Numbered from the stretch's first letter, positions 1-10,062 are shown. The stretch: DNA of 64,000 nucleotides from Thiorhodovibrio litoralis (GCF_033954455.1 NZ_CP121473.1:2032501-2096500); one strand, 5' to 3'. The notes: generated by a model from the letters alone, not told the origin. A program made the numbers and translations.

Positions 1-747
1 GCGCGCGCTTTTGGCGTCAAATACATCCCGGAAGTCGTGGAGCGCATGGAGTATTACGATGGCGAGCGGCCGCTGTTCGATCTTTATGGCGTCGAGGACG
101 AGATCCAGAAATCCCTGCATCGCAAAGTGCAGCTCAAATCCGGCGGTCACCTGGTCATTGACCAGACCGAAGCCATGACCACCATTGATGTGAACACCGG
201 CGCCTTTGTTGGCCATCGCAATCTCGAGGAGACCATTTTCAAGACCAACCTCGAGGCCGCGCAGGCTATTTGCCGGCAGCTGCGCCTGCGCAATCTCGGC
301 GGCATCATTATCATCGACTTCATCGACATGACCGATGAGGAGCACAAACGCCAGGTGTTGCGTGCGCTTGAGAAATGCCTGGCCAAGGACCATGCCAAGA
401 CGCACATCACCGAGGTCTCATCCCTGGGGCTGGTGGAAATGACCCGCAAGCGCACGCGCGAATCCCTCGAGCATGTGCTGTGCGAGCCCTGTCCCTGCTG
501 CGGCGGGCGTGGCTCGGTGAAAACCGCCGAAAGCACGTGCTATGAAATTTTTCGCGAGATCATGCGCGAATCGCGCCAGTTCGAGGTCGAAACCCTGATG
601 GTGCTGGCCTCGCAGGATGTGATCGACCGCCTGCTCGACGAAGAGTCCGCCCACCTCGCCGAGCTTGAGGAATTCATCGGTCGCCCGATCCGCCTGCAGG
701 CGGAGACGCTCTATACTCAGGAACAATACGACGTTGTTTTGGTCTAG
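1..747 (+). CDS. rng: Ribonuclease G, C-terminal part (5' end outside window)
   Basis: The reading frame is open from the first base, so this is the C-terminal half of RNase G (about 248 residues here; the E. coli protein is about 489). RNase G is an endoribonuclease that matures the 5' end of 16S rRNA and decays some mRNAs. The RNase E/G catalytic core is visible: the TIDVNTG segment and IIIDFIDM supply the two metal-binding aspartates, and CEPCPCCGGRG is the zinc-link cysteine motif. The short tail after it lacks the long degradosome scaffold of RNase E, which favours RNase G. yhdP follows after 29 nt, the usual gammaproteobacterial order, so the two are probably cotranscribed. Confidence 0.95.
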   Translation, partial: ARAFGVKYIPEVVERMEYYDGERPLFDLYGVEDEIQKSLHRKVQLKSGGHLVIDQTEAMTTIDVNTGAFVGHRNLEETIFKTNLEAAQAICRQLRLRNLGGIIIIDFIDMTDEEHKRQVLRALEKCLAKDHAKTHITEVSSLGLVEMTRKRTRESLEHVLCEPCPCCGGRGSVKTAESTCYEIFREIMRESRQFEVETLMVLASQDVIDRLLDEESAHLAELEEFIGRPIRLQAETLYTQEQYDVVLV

Positions 748-776
748 CTGAGCCCTATCCTAGCTGAGCCTTATCA

Positions 777-3700
777 ATGAAGCGCTTCGCGCTCGCTGCC
801 ATTTTCCACACGCGGCGGTTTGCCGTCGTGACCGTGCTGGCGCTCGCCGCGCTGCTGCTCGTCGCCCGCGCTCTGGTGCCTTTTGCCGAGGGCCTGCGCG
901 GCGAGCTGGCGACCCACTTGGGCGACCTGCTTGGCATGCGGGTCGAGGTTGGCGCGCTGACGGTGCGCCTGGAGGGCTGGTCGCCGCGGCTGACGCTCAC
1001 GGACGTGAAACTGAGCGATCGCTTAAGTGATCAGGCCGAGTTCAGCGTGCGTGAGCTGCGACTCGACCTTGATCTGTTGTCCACCTGGGGTGCGCGTCGT
1101 CTGCGCATCGAGGGGCTGACGCTGGTCGGTGCCGATTTCGAGCTGCGCCGCGATGCCGAGGGACGCCTTCTGATCAGCGGCCTGCAAGGGCTCGGAGGCG
1201 GCAAGGATCCCGGTGCGCTGAAATTCTTCCTGCGTGAAGGGCACTTTGCCCTGACCGACAGCCGCCTGTATTGGACCGATAATTTCACCGGCGCGGCAAC
1301 CATCGTGGTGAACATCGACCAGCTGTTGGTGGTCAATCGCGAGCAGCAGCATCTGCTGCGACTCGAGGCCCAACTGGCGGCGGATGCCGACACTCGCGTC
1401 GGGGCGCGCGGGCGGCTGCGCGGCGCGGCCGATGACCTGAGCAGTTGGTCTGGTGAGCTCTACGTCCGTCTTGACAGCCGCCAGGACCAGATTCCGTTAC
1501 TGCAGTCGCGCCTGCCACGCGGTCTCGGACTGCAGCTTTCGGGCCTGCGGGTGGAGACCTGGTCGCAGTTGGACAGCGGCCAGCCGGTCGAGGTGCTGGC
1601 GCGGCTGCGCGCTGATGCGTTGCAAATCGAGCGCGAGCCGGGCGAGATCAATGCCGCCGCTGCCAATGCCCCCGCTGCCAATGCCGCCGCGACACCCGCA
1701 GCCGCATGGGAACTCGAAGGCGTGAGCGGCCTGCTGCAGTGGTCACGCCACGGAGCAAGCAGCCGGCTGCGGCTGGCTGATCTGCGCGCGCGCGGTTTCG
1801 GTAGCAGCCCGTTGTCCATCGGGCTGTTGCTTGCGCCGCTAGCGGATGCATCCGATGTGACCAAAACAGCGTCTGGTGCGGCTGACGCAGACAGCGGGAC
1901 ATCCGCTAACGGCGCTCAGGCACCATCTGGAGCAACGGCAAGCGCATTACCGGCAACCGCAGCACCGGCAACCCGGCACTTGCTTGGCGGAATGGGCGAC
2001 ATGGACCTGGCAGTTCTGCTCCGGCTCGCGCGCCTGGTGGTGCCCGAGCGGCTGGCTGAGCTGCCGGGGAATCTGGCGCTGGAGTCCACCCAAGGGCGCC
2101 TAGAGCGCCTGGTTTTCTCTCTCGATCTGCCCAGCACCGGATTCGTGCCTGCACGCTGGCGTGTGAAAGGTGCGCTCAACGGCATCGGCATTGAGCCCAA
2201 GTCCGGTAGACCCGGTGTGCACGGGCTGGCGCTTGAATTCGACGCCGAGCCCCAGCGGGGCTTCGCGGATGCGGACATGCGTTACGGCGTGCTCGACCTG
2301 CGTCCGCAACTGGCCGAGCCAACGCCGGTTAGACGCCTGAGCGCGCAGCTTGGCTGGCGTATCGAGCCAGCCGGTTCGCTGCGCCTGCAGGTGCCCGATT
2401 TCCGCCTTAGCACACCGGATCTGGGCGCCGTGCTTGACGCCGAGCTGTGCCTGCATCCTTCTGCCAGTCCCTATGTCGATCTGCACCTGCAGCTAACCGA
2501 TGCCGATGCCAGCGCGATCGGGCGCTATCTGCCGGTGCGGGTGCTCGATCCGCCGCTAGTCGATTGGCTCAATCGCGCAGTGCGGGGCGGGCGCGTGACC
2601 AAGGGTGACTTCCTGCTGAGCGGGGACATGGGGTATTTTCCGTTCGACGACAGCCAGGGTCGTTTCGTGATGGATTTGGAGATTGAGGATGCCACCCTGG
2701 ATTACTCCGCACCAGCCCCCGATAAGCATCCGAAACCACGCTGGCCGGCGCTAGAGGGGCTTGATGCTGAAGTCCGCATCGTCAACCGGCGGCTGGACAT
2801 CACCGCCTCGAGTGGGCGTTTTCTGGACAGTGAGCTGCTCGAAGGGTCGGCCAGCATGCCGAATCTCTGGCAGCCGGAGCGGATTATCATTAAGGCGCGC
2901 GGGCAGGGACCGTTCACCGACGGGCGCCTTATACTGCTCGAAAGCCCGCTCGAGCCCCAGCTCGGGTGGCTTGGGCGGGCCTTCGCGGTCGAGGGTGAGC
3001 TTGGCATCGCGCTCGAGCTTGGCGTGCCTTTCAGCCGAGATGCGGAGGTGGACTACAAAGGCGCGCTGCAATGGAGTACTCAGGCCAGTGCGCGTTTCGA
3101 TCCAGGGGAGGGGCTGGAACCCCTCGCTCTCAACGACATCCAGGGGCAGCTGGATTTTTCCAACGACGGCGTTGAAGCACAGGGCATCAAGGCGCGACTT
3201 GGCGAGCAGCCGATTGTTGTGAATGTGAGTACCCTGCCGGCCGATGCGCAAAATGCGGCCGCGCGCACCCGGGTGGAGATCCAGGGCCAGGCGCCCCTGA
3301 CGGTGCTGTCACAGGCCTTTCCCAGTCCGTTCTGGGATCTGGTGACCGGTGATCCGCACTGGCAGTTCGCGATCGATCTGTCGAACCAGGATTTTGCCAA
3401 CGCCAGCGCGCCCATCAATCTGGCACTCAGCTCGGATCTCAAAGGCGTCAGTCTTAACCTGCCGCCCCCTCTCGGCAAGGCGGCCGAAGCGCAGATGCCG
3501 GTGCGTCTTGACACGCAGCTTATCGGGCAGAGTCTCACCCAACCGGCGCTGCGACTGGGTCCGCTGCGGGCGCGCTTGGCGCTGAATCAAACTTCAGGAA
3601 AACCGCCGGCGCTGCAAAGCGCTGCCATCGCCTTCAACGCCGAGCCGCCGGCACCGCCAGGCGCGCGCGGATTAAGTCTCAGCGGTCGCCTGCCGTCGCT

Positions 3701-5036
3701 GGACCTGGGTCTGTGGCTCGACTGGTGGCAAGCCAATGGTGACAGACTGGGGCAGGGCGATCAGACCTTCGCGGTGCGCTCGGATGGCATCGAGATCGGG
3801 CGCCTGTCATTGGGAGAACTTCAGTTTCGCGATCTGACCGCCGCCTTTGCGCCAACGTCCGATGGCGGCATGCAGGTGCGCTTTCGCGCCAGCGACAACG
3901 CCGGCACCCTTGGCCTGCCGCCGGCGGGTTCCGGCGCACCGGTGCGGCTCGAGCTCGCCAACTGGCGCTTGGAAAACCCGGTAGCCAAGTCGCCAGGCGC
4001 TGCCCCTGCGACAACACCCAAGCCAGCGCGCGAAATGATCGACCCACGCCGACTCGGCCCGCTGGTGATCAGCATCGATGCGCTTGAATGGGGGGAGTAT
4101 CCTTTAGGGCACTTTGCGGTGCGTCTGGTCCCCGATAAGAGCGGCGTCAGCTTCCAAGACATGGAACTGGCCGGCCCCTTGATCCAGGCAAAAGGGCAGG
4201 GTACCTGGCGCGCCAATCCAATCGGCGGCTACACAACCGCGCTCAAGCTCGCGATCAACAGCCCTAATGGCGGGGATTTGCTGCGTGAGCTCAAACTCTA
4301 CCAGGGATTGGACGGCAGTCAGGCAGACATCACGGCTGATCTCCAATGGCTTGGCGATCCGGGCGCTTTCGGACCGGCCAGCGTGGCGGGCGAGGTGCAG
4401 GTTGATTTCAAGGCCGGGCGGCTGCTGGATGTCGACCCGGGTGTCGGGCGCGTTCTCGGCTTTCTCAACCCTGCCGCCATTCAACGGCGTTTGCGCCTGG
4501 ATTTTCGCGACGTGACGGATGAAGGTTTTGATTTCGACAGCGCGACTGGAGAATTCACGCTAGAAGAAGGGATTGCGCGAATACTGCGCTTCGAGTTGCT
4601 GTCCTCGACCGCAGATATTCGCATTCAGGGAGCCTCCAATCTGATCGAGGAAACCTTCGACCAGACGGTGATGGTCACGCCCAAGGTTGGCTCGGGCGTT
4701 GCGCTTGCGAGCGCTGTGGCCGGCGGCCCCTTGGTGGGAGCGGCGGTTCTGCTGGCGGATACGGTCGCCGGCGGGGCGGTCGATCGCCTGACGCAGCACC
4801 AGTACAAAATCACCGGCCCATGGCGCGAGCCAAAGGTCGAATCGCTTGGAATGACCGCTGATGACGCAGCTAAACGGGCGGTCTCCGACGCGGCGGCGGG
4901 GATCGCGCACGAGGCTGGTCTCGGCACATGGAGCGGGCGAGGTTCGCAAGCTGACAAGGCGTCGACCGCACCGCCCAAGGCATCTGTGCGACCGCAAGCG
5001 AGCGAGCCGGAGAACTTGTTTCTCGATAACTTTTGA
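777..5036 (+). CDS. yhdP: YhdP-family AsmA-like envelope protein
   Basis: A 1419-residue protein of the YhdP family (TIGR02099, AsmA-like). In E. coli YhdP is an inner-membrane protein spanning the periplasm that helps move phospholipids to the outer membrane. An N-terminal membrane anchor is seen at about residues 15-40 (VVTVLALAALLLVARAL). A long beta-rich body follows, and the conserved C-terminal AsmA/DUF3971-type region (GRLLDVDPGVGRVLGFLNPA) lies near residue 1220. It is longer than the E. coli protein (about 1266), partly because of Ala/Pro-rich low-complexity inserts near residues 290-310 and 360-400. The position between rng and nit/tldD supports the call. The ATG at 777 lacks a strong Shine-Dalgarno, so the exact start is moderately sure. 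Confidence 0.93.
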   Translation: MKRFALAAIFHTRRFAVVTVLALAALLLVARALVPFAEGLRGELATHLGDLLGMRVEVGALTVRLEGWSPRLTLTDVKLSDRLSDQAEFSVRELRLDLDLLSTWGARRLRIEGLTLVGADFELRRDAEGRLLISGLQGLGGGKDPGALKFFLREGHFALTDSRLYWTDNFTGAATIVVNIDQLLVVNREQQHLLRLEAQLAADADTRVGARGRLRGAADDLSSWSGELYVRLDSRQDQIPLLQSRLPRGLGLQLSGLRVETWSQLDSGQPVEVLARLRADALQIEREPGEINAAAANAPAANAAATPAAAWELEGVSGLLQWSRHGASSRLRLADLRARGFGSSPLSIGLLLAPLADASDVTKTASGAADADSGTSANGAQAPSGATASALPATAAPATRHLLGGMGDMDLAVLLRLARLVVPERLAELPGNLALESTQGRLERLVFSLDLPSTGFVPARWRVKGALNGIGIEPKSGRPGVHGLALEFDAEPQRGFADADMRYGVLDLRPQLAEPTPVRRLSAQLGWRIEPAGSLRLQVPDFRLSTPDLGAVLDAELCLHPSASPYVDLHLQLTDADASAIGRYLPVRVLDPPLVDWLNRAVRGGRVTKGDFLLSGDMGYFPFDDSQGRFVMDLEIEDATLDYSAPAPDKHPKPRWPALEGLDAEVRIVNRRLDITASSGRFLDSELLEGSASMPNLWQPERIIIKARGQGPFTDGRLILLESPLEPQLGWLGRAFAVEGELGIALELGVPFSRDAEVDYKGALQWSTQASARFDPGEGLEPLALNDIQGQLDFSNDGVEAQGIKARLGEQPIVVNVSTLPADAQNAAARTRVEIQGQAPLTVLSQAFPSPFWDLVTGDPHWQFAIDLSNQDFANASAPINLALSSDLKGVSLNLPPPLGKAAEAQMPVRLDTQLIGQSLTQPALRLGPLRARLALNQTSGKPPALQSAAIAFNAEPPAPPGARGLSLSGRLPSLDLGLWLDWWQANGDRLGQGDQTFAVRSDGIEIGRLSLGELQFRDLTAAFAPTSDGGMQVRFRASDNAGTLGLPPAGSGAPVRLELANWRLENPVAKSPGAAPATTPKPAREMIDPRRLGPLVISIDALEWGEYPLGHFAVRLVPDKSGVSFQDMELAGPLIQAKGQGTWRANPIGGYTTALKLAINSPNGGDLLRELKLYQGLDGSQADITADLQWLGDPGAFGPASVAGEVQVDFKAGRLLDVDPGVGRVLGFLNPAAIQRRLRLDFRDVTDEGFDFDSATGEFTLEEGIARILRFELLSSTADIRIQGASNLIEETFDQTVMVTPKVGSGVALASAVAGGPLVGAAVLLADTVAGGAVDRLTQHQYKITGPWREPKVESLGMTADDAAKRAVSDAAAGIAHEAGLGTWSGRGSQADKASTAPPKASVRPQASEPENLFLDNF

Positions 5037-5205
5037 TTGACTGCTTGAGACCGCCTGGGCGCGAGGACGGCTGTGCGCGCTGCTGCGGTGCGGCAAAGGT
5101 GACAATGGCTTGACCATGCCGCGTCCGATCGACGAAGCTTGGCGCATGCCTGTCGCGCGAGCACAGCAATCCCCGGCAAATGAAACCGACAGCGAGCCCT
5201 AGCCT

Positions 5206-6048
5206 ATGAGCAAGCCAATGCGCGCCGCGGCCATTCAGATGGCCTCCGGCCCAAGCGTGGATTCCAATTTGATCGAAGTCGAGCGCCTGATCAAAGAGGC
5301 GGCGGAGATGGGCGCTGCCCTGGTCGTGCTGCCCGAGAACTTCGCCTTCATGGGCAAGAAGGATCAGGATCAACTCGGCATCGCCGAGCCGCCGGGCAAG
5401 GGTCCCTTGCAGGAGTTTCTGTCTGGCATCGCCGACCGCCTGGGCATCTGGCTGGTGGGCGGCACCATCCCGCTGCAAGCCTCGGCACCCGATCGGGTTC
5501 GCTCCGCCGCGCTGGTGTTCGATGCCTCCGGCCAGCAGGTGGCGCGATACGATAAGATGCACTTGTTTGATGTCAGCCTGCCGGGCTCCGAGGAGCGCTA
5601 TCACGAGTCAGCCACCATCGAGCCCGGAGACAGCCTGACCGTGGTCGAGACGCCGCTGGGACGACTCGGCGTCGCGGTCTGCTACGACCTGCGCTTTCCC
5701 GAGCTGTGTCGCCAGATGCTGGACCAAGGCGTCGAGTTGCTGGCGATTCCCTCGTCCTTCACGGCGCTGACCGGCAAGGCCCACTGGGAGGTACTGGTGC
5801 GCGCCCGCGCGATTGAGAATCTGGCCTATGTCGTCGCCGCGGCCCAGGGCGGTTATCATCTCAACGGGCGCGAGACGCACGGACACAGCATGATCGTCGA
5901 CCCCTGGGGCGCCATTCTGGCGCAGGTCCCGCGCGGCAGCGGCTGCATTTGCTGCCCGATTGACCTCGGCTTCCAGCAGTCGGTGCGCCGCAGCTTCCCG
6001 GTGCTGGATCACCGGCGTTTGAAATGTCAGCTGGCTGCCGACACCTAA
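5206..6048 (+). CDS. Nitrilase-superfamily amidohydrolase (Nit1/YbeM type, probable deaminated-glutathione amidase)
   Basis: A 280-residue carbon-nitrogen hydrolase. The catalytic Glu-Lys-Cys triad is visible: E44 in [11 protein letters not shown]117 in YDKMHLFD and C159 in [12 protein letters not shown]. The YDKMHLFDV and [10 protein letters not shown] segments are typical of the Nit1/YbeM group, whose members hydrolyse deaminated glutathione, a repair reaction for a transaminase side product. The protein should be cytosolic because no signal peptide is present. It sits between yhdP and tldD, a conserved gammaproteobacterial arrangement. The substrate is inferred from family resemblance; a general omega-amidase role cannot be excluded. 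The preceding 169 nt contain no other gene I can support. Confidence 0.9.
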   Translation: MSKPMRAAAIQMASGPSVDSNLIEVERLIKEAAEMGAALVVLPENFAFMGKKDQDQLGIAEPPGKGPLQEFLSGIADRLGIWLVGGTIPLQASAPDRVRSAALVFDASGQQVARYDKMHLFDVSLPGSEERYHESATIEPGDSLTVVETPLGRLGVAVCYDLRFPELCRQMLDQGVELLAIPSSFTALTGKAHWEVLVRARAIENLAYVVAAAQGGYHLNGRETHGHSMIVDPWGAILAQVPRGSGCICCPIDLGFQQSVRRSFPVLDHRRLKCQLAADT

Positions 6049-6128
6049 TGCAAAAATCAATCAGCCGGCAGCCGCCACGCGCGTTCATCGCGGGCCGGAC
6101 CTTCCCAACCACGGATTCCCTTTACCCA

Positions 6129-7583
6129 ATGCACGATACTCTCGCCCTTGCTCGCGACCGGATCTTAGCCCCGGTCGGCCTCGCAGAAAACGACCTTGAC
6201 CGGCTGATCGGCGCGCTGCGCAGTCCGCGGGTGGATGCCGCCGATATCTATTTTCAAAGCAGCCGACTGCAGTCGTGGACGCTGGAAGACGGCATCATCA
6301 AGGACGGGCATTTCAATATCGAGCGCGGCGCCGGGCTGCGCGCCATCAGCGGCGAGAAAACTGGCTTTGCCTATTCCGACGAGCTGGAGCTACCGGCGCT
6401 GACACAGGCCGCTGAAGCCGCGCGGGCCATTGCGCGGTCGCATGCCGACGGGCAGGTTGGCATTGTGGCAGGCGCGCTGCCTGGTGCCTCGGTCGCGCGT
6501 CGTTATCAGCCCATCGACCCGATCGACAGCCTGCCCGATGCGGACAAGGTCGCCTTGCTCAAACGCGTCGACGCCGAAGCGCGCCGCACCGATGCGCGGG
6601 TAAAGGAGGTCATCGTCAGTCTGGTCGCCGTGCAGGACACCATCTTGGTGGTGCGCGACGATGGCCAGATGAGCGCAGACGTGCGCCCGCTGATGCGGCT
6701 CAATGTCAACGTCATTGTCGAGCAGGACGGCCGCCGCGAGCAGGGCTCCATGGGCGGCGGCGCGCGGCGCGATCTCGGCTATTTGCTCGAGCAGGACCGC
6801 GCCCTTGGCTTCGCGCGCGAGGCCGTGCGTCAGGCGCTGCTCAAGCTCGATGCGGTGGACGCGCCCGCCGGCAGCATGACTGTGGTGCTCGGCAGCGGCT
6901 GGCCCGGCGTGCTCCTGCACGAGGCAGTCGGCCATGGGCTCGAGGGCGACTTCAACCGCAAGGGCACCTCTGCCTTCGCCGGGCGCATGGGCGAGCAAGT
7001 CGCGGCCAAGGGTGTCACCGTTGTGGATGACGGCACCATGGACGGCCGGCGCGGTTCACTCAGCATCGACGACGAGGGCGAGCCGACCCAGTGCACCACC
7101 CTGATCGAGGACGGCATTCTGGTCGGCTACATGCAGGACCGGCTGAACGCTCGGCTGATGAAAACCCGGCCCACCGGCAACGGACGGCGCGAGTCCTATG
7201 CCCATCTGCCCATGCCACGCATGACCAACACCTATATGCTTGCCAGCCAGTATGACCCGCAGGAAATCATCGCCTCGGTCGAAAAAGGGCTCTATGCCGT
7301 CAACTTCGGCGGCGGGCAGGTCGATATCACCTCGGGTAAGTTCGTGTTCTCCGCCAGCGAGGCCTATCTGATCGAGAACGGCAAAATTGGCCGTCCAGTC
7401 AAGGGTGCCACGCTCATCGGCAACGGACCCGACGTGCTCCGGCGCGTCAGCATGGTCGGCAATGATCTGGCGCTCGACCCCGGCATCGGCACCTGTGGCA
7501 AGGACGGGCAAAGCGTCCCGGTCGGCGTCGGCCAGCCGACGCTGAAGGTCGATAGCCTCACCGTCGGCGGCACCGAAGCCTGA
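6129..7583 (+). CDS. tldD: Metalloprotease TldD
   Basis: Zinc metalloprotease subunit of the TldD/TldE (PmbA) heterodimer, which degrades unfolded peptides and matures modified peptides such as microcins, and affects CcdA stability in E. coli. The frame is open further upstream, but the ATG at 6129 ([10 protein letters not shown]) gives 484 residues, matching the E. coli length of 481. The 35 extra residues from 6024 would overlap the nitrilase gene and show no conservation I recognise. The metal-binding HEXXXH motif is HEAVGH at residues 264-269, followed by [10 protein letters not shown]. The partner gene pmbA starts 15 nt downstream, so the two are very likely cotranscribed. Confidence 0.95.
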   Translation: MHDTLALARDRILAPVGLAENDLDRLIGALRSPRVDAADIYFQSSRLQSWTLEDGIIKDGHFNIERGAGLRAISGEKTGFAYSDELELPALTQAAEAARAIARSHADGQVGIVAGALPGASVARRYQPIDPIDSLPDADKVALLKRVDAEARRTDARVKEVIVSLVAVQDTILVVRDDGQMSADVRPLMRLNVNVIVEQDGRREQGSMGGGARRDLGYLLEQDRALGFAREAVRQALLKLDAVDAPAGSMTVVLGSGWPGVLLHEAVGHGLEGDFNRKGTSAFAGRMGEQVAAKGVTVVDDGTMDGRRGSLSIDDEGEPTQCTTLIEDGILVGYMQDRLNARLMKTRPTGNGRRESYAHLPMPRMTNTYMLASQYDPQEIIASVEKGLYAVNFGGGQVDITSGKFVFSASEAYLIENGKIGRPVKGATLIGNGPDVLRRVSMVGNDLALDPGIGTCGKDGQSVPVGVGQPTLKVDSLTVGGTEA

Positions 7584-7598
7584 GGGGAGCCATTTTTA

Positions 7599-8975
7599 GT
7601 GAGTGACTTGATGAAGGATTCCATGACCACTGCCTGCACCATCGATCAGCAGGGCGAACAACTCGCCGGATTGCGCCAGACGCTTGAGGACCTCCTCGGC
7701 GAGGCCAAGCGTGGCGGTGCCAGCGCCGCCGAGGCGGTGGTGACCACCAGCACCGGGCTTGAGATCTCGGTGCGGCTCGGCGAAGTCGAGACGGTCGAGC
7801 ATACGCGCGACCACGGGCTTGGCATCACGGTCTATTTTGGCCGCCGCAGCGGCTCGGCGAGTACCTCGGACTTCAGCCCGGCGGCTGTGCGCGATGCGGT
7901 GCAGCGTGCCTGCAATCTCGCCCGCCATACGCAGGAGGACCCATGCGCCGGACTGCCTGAGGCGTCCATGATGGCGACCGAGGTGCTCGACCTCGATTTG
8001 CACCACCCCTGGGCGCTGAGCGTCGATGATGCCGCAGCGCTGGCCATCGCCTGCGAAGACTCGGCCCGCGCCACCGACCCGCGCATCGTCAACTCCGACG
8101 GGGCCAGCCTTTCAACCCATGCCGGCTTGAAAATCTATGGCAACAGCCATGGCTTCATCGGCGGCTATCCCAGCACCCGCCATGGCATCAGCTGCGCCGT
8201 GGTCGGTCGGCAAGACGACCAGATGCAGCGCGACTACTGGTGGACCAGCGCGCGTGCGTCAGAGGACCTGCAGGCAGCGGCTGAGGTTGGAAGCGAGGCG
8301 GCGCGGCGCACGGTGGCGCGGCTCGGCGGCCGACGCATCGGCACCTGCAAGGCCCGGGTGCTGTTTCGCGCCGATGTCGCCACCAGCCTGCTGCGCGGAC
8401 TGGTCAGCGCCATCAGCGGCGGCAACCTGTACCGCAAGTCGAGCTTCCTGCTCGATCAGCTCGGAGAGCACATTTTTCCATCCTGGGTGGAGGTCTTCGA
8501 GCAACCGCATCTCCCGCGCGGCCTGGCCAGCGCACCCTTCGATGGCGACGGTCTTCCCACCCGGGCCAAGCACTTCGTCACTGGCGGTGAATTGCAAAGC
8601 TATGTGCTCGATCACTACTCCGCTTGCCGCTTGGGCATGACCAGCACCGCCAACGCCGGCGGCCCGCGCAATCTCAGTATCGGCATGGGCGAGCTCGACC
8701 GCAACGGCATGCTGCGCGAGCTGGGCACCGGCTTGTTCGTCACCGAGTTGATGGGGCAGGGCGTGAACATCGTCACCGGCGACTATTCGCGCGGCGCCTC
8801 CGGCTTCTGGATCGAGAACGGCGAGATTCAGTACCCAGTGGAAGAAGTCACCATCGCCGGCAACCTCAAGACCATGTTCCAGAACCTGGTCGCCGTCGGC
8901 AACGACTGCGACTACCCCGGCAGCACCCGCACCGGCTCCTGGCTGATCGAGCGCATGACCATCGCCGGCGACTGA
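7599..8975 (+). CDS. pmbA: TldE/PmbA, partner of TldD
   Basis: A 458-residue homologue of E. coli PmbA (450 residues), the non-catalytic half of the TldD/TldE protease. Segments I recognise as family-conserved include YRKSSFLLDQLG, TELMGQGVNIVTGDYSRGA and the C-terminal FWIENGEIQYPVEEVTIAGN. The zinc motif of TldD is absent, as expected for this subunit. I chose the GTG at 7599 because GAGGGGAGC lies 9 nt upstream; an ATG at 7611 is the alternative and would remove four residues. It sits directly after tldD in one operon. Confidence 0.94.
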   Translation: MSDLMKDSMTTACTIDQQGEQLAGLRQTLEDLLGEAKRGGASAAEAVVTTSTGLEISVRLGEVETVEHTRDHGLGITVYFGRRSGSASTSDFSPAAVRDAVQRACNLARHTQEDPCAGLPEASMMATEVLDLDLHHPWALSVDDAAALAIACEDSARATDPRIVNSDGASLSTHAGLKIYGNSHGFIGGYPSTRHGISCAVVGRQDDQMQRDYWWTSARASEDLQAAAEVGSEAARRTVARLGGRRIGTCKARVLFRADVATSLLRGLVSAISGGNLYRKSSFLLDQLGEHIFPSWVEVFEQPHLPRGLASAPFDGDGLPTRAKHFVTGGELQSYVLDHYSACRLGMTSTANAGGPRNLSIGMGELDRNGMLRELGTGLFVTELMGQGVNIVTGDYSRGASGFWIENGEIQYPVEEVTIAGNLKTMFQNLVAVGNDCDYPGSTRTGSWLIERMTIAGD

Positions 8976-9031
8976 TAGAGAACCGCCGACCCGATCTTAA
9001 GGGCGCTTGTGAAACAGCCGGGACTGGCCAG

Positions 9032-9409
9032 CTAGGGTCTGAACACTTCAATCTCCAGCCCGTCGATCATGCGGTAGTGTTTATCTTTGGCGGTGACCAA
9101 GGTCGCGCCCAATGAAACGGCGGTGGCGCCAATCAGCGCGTCGGCCATTTGCAGACCGTGACTGAGGGCGTATGCCTCCATCAAGAAGATCGCTCTGCCA
9201 GAGATTTCTTGATCCAGTGGTTGGATATTTGCATTCCAGTAATTGAGCGACCTGCGCAAGAGGCTCAACTCCGCTTTGTCTCGTACCCCCTGGATCAGTT
9301 CCATGTAGGTGATCGCGGACAAGATAAACCCTCCCGCATGGTCAAGCAGATCCGCGGCCGTTGCATTGCCGCGAAGGTTCCAGATCAGGACATCCGTGTC
9401 GATGAGCAT
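9032..9409 (-). CDS. vapC: PIN-domain ribonuclease toxin (VapC-like)
   Basis: A 125-residue PIN-domain protein, probably the RNase toxin of a type II toxin-antitoxin pair. The acidic residues expected of the PIN fold are visible: D4 and D6 in MLIDTDVLIW, E37 in the TYMELIQG segment, D89 in MADALIGATA and D107 in TAKDKHYR. The start codon overlaps the stop of the antitoxin gene by one base (ATGA), so the two genes are translationally coupled with the antitoxin first. PIN toxins of this group usually cleave tRNA or rRNA; the target here cannot be read from the sequence. It ends 57 nt from the convergent pmbA end. Confidence 0.88.
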   Translation of the reverse strand: MLIDTDVLIWNLRGNATAADLLDHAGGFILSAITYMELIQGVRDKAELSLLRRSLNYWNANIQPLDQEISGRAIFLMEAYALSHGLQMADALIGATAVSLGATLVTAKDKHYRMIDGLEIEVFRP

Positions 9410-9657
9410 CAGGCGAAACTCCGCGGTTTGCGCATCGCCCGGACTTCTTCGTCAACATCGAGGCTTTCCCCATCGCTGGCATCGGCCCAAAGACCAAAGG
9501 CGGGATTGCGCTCTGAACGAGGGGCAGTCGGTGCCTCGAATGCCGTCAGCATTGCGCGGGGCTTGCCGCGAAAGGTGATGATCACCTGCTCACCGCGCTC
9601 AGTGGCGGCGATCAGCTCGCGGGTGTGCAGGCGAAGGTCTTTGGTTGTGGCTTGCAT
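9409..9657 (-). CDS. Phd/YefM-type antitoxin
   Basis: An 82-residue antitoxin. The N-terminal segment (ATTKDLRLHTRELIAATERG, then QVIITFRGKPRAML) has the Phd/YefM fold pattern: a DNA-binding dimer region, then a strand carrying the 'G-KP-A' motif. The C-terminal part (from about residue 50) would neutralise the PIN toxin encoded next. Its start codon lies 8 nt downstream of a perfect 18-bp-arm palindrome (9666-9703), the likely autoregulatory operator. Vap-type pairs are commonly named by the toxin, but the antitoxin fold here looks like Phd. Confidence 0.86.
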   Translation of the reverse strand: MQATTKDLRLHTRELIAATERGEQVIITFRGKPRAMLTAFEAPTAPRSERNPAFGLWADASDGESLDVDEEVRAMRKPRSFA

Positions 9658-9665
9658 TCTCAGAT

Positions 9666-9703
9666 CCCCATAGAGTTACACTTCAAAGTGTAACTCTATG
9701 GGG
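9666..9703. promoter_or_regulatory. Perfect palindromic operator of the phd-vapC operon
   Basis: Two 18-nt arms, CCCCATAGAGTTACACTT and its exact reverse complement, are separated by two bases. The palindrome ends 8 bp before the antitoxin start codon. There is no T-run on either side, so it does not look like a terminator. Phd/YefM antitoxins repress their own promoters by binding such palindromes, so this is the probable operator. Its length leaves room for two antitoxin dimers. Confidence 0.75.
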
Positions 9704-9904
9704 CGAGTGCTTCAAGCGTGACTGCGTGACGATCCAGCTGGCTGTTCTGATCCCGCCTCTTCTGGGCGGGTGTGAGTGGCGCGTTTTGGGCCGGGGTTCT
9801 GATCTGGCGGGATATGACAAATAAGCGAGTAGCGACCGACGCAAGTCCACAGCCTGATCCCGTGACGCGCCAATACGACAAAGCGGAAAATCTGCCTGCT
9901 GGTC

Positions 9905-9933
9905 TTGACCCAAAGAGCAAAAAGCGCTGTAAT
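9905..9933 (+). promoter_or_regulatory. Sigma-70 promoter of tRNA-Phe
   Basis: A -35 box TTGACC (9905-9910) and a -10 box TGTAAT (9928-9933) are separated by exactly 17 nt. A GC-containing discriminator follows, and the tRNA begins about 50 nt downstream. Each box is one base from consensus. This is the only plausible element in the stretch 9704-9986, where the open frames on both strands look spurious. Confidence 0.65.
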
Positions 9934-9986
9934 AGCAGGCTTCGGTCGCGGCGCAATTCCCCAGTGCCCACCCGTCATTTCTGCAC

Positions 9987-10062
9987 GCCCAGGTAGCTCA
10001 GTTGGTAGAGCAGTGGACTGAAAATCCTCGTGTCGGTGGTTCGATTCCGCCCCTGGGCACCA
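9987..10062 (+). tRNA. tRNA-Phe (GAA anticodon)
   Basis: A 76-nt cloverleaf. Acceptor arm GCCCAGG (9987-9993) pairs with CCTGGGC (10052-10058), followed by discriminator A and an encoded CCA (10060-10062). The D-arm region is TAGCTCAGTTGGTAGAGC. The anticodon loop reads CTGAAAA with anticodon GAA, and the T-arm contains GGTTCGATTCC. No integrase or repeated tRNA 3' end is seen nearby, so it does not appear to be in use as a phage attachment site in this window. Confidence 0.97.

Noticed and set aside
9683-9996. Several short frames on both strands before tRNA-Phe
   Set aside because: They overlap each other, the operator and the tRNA promoter, and have no ribosome sites or plausible composition.
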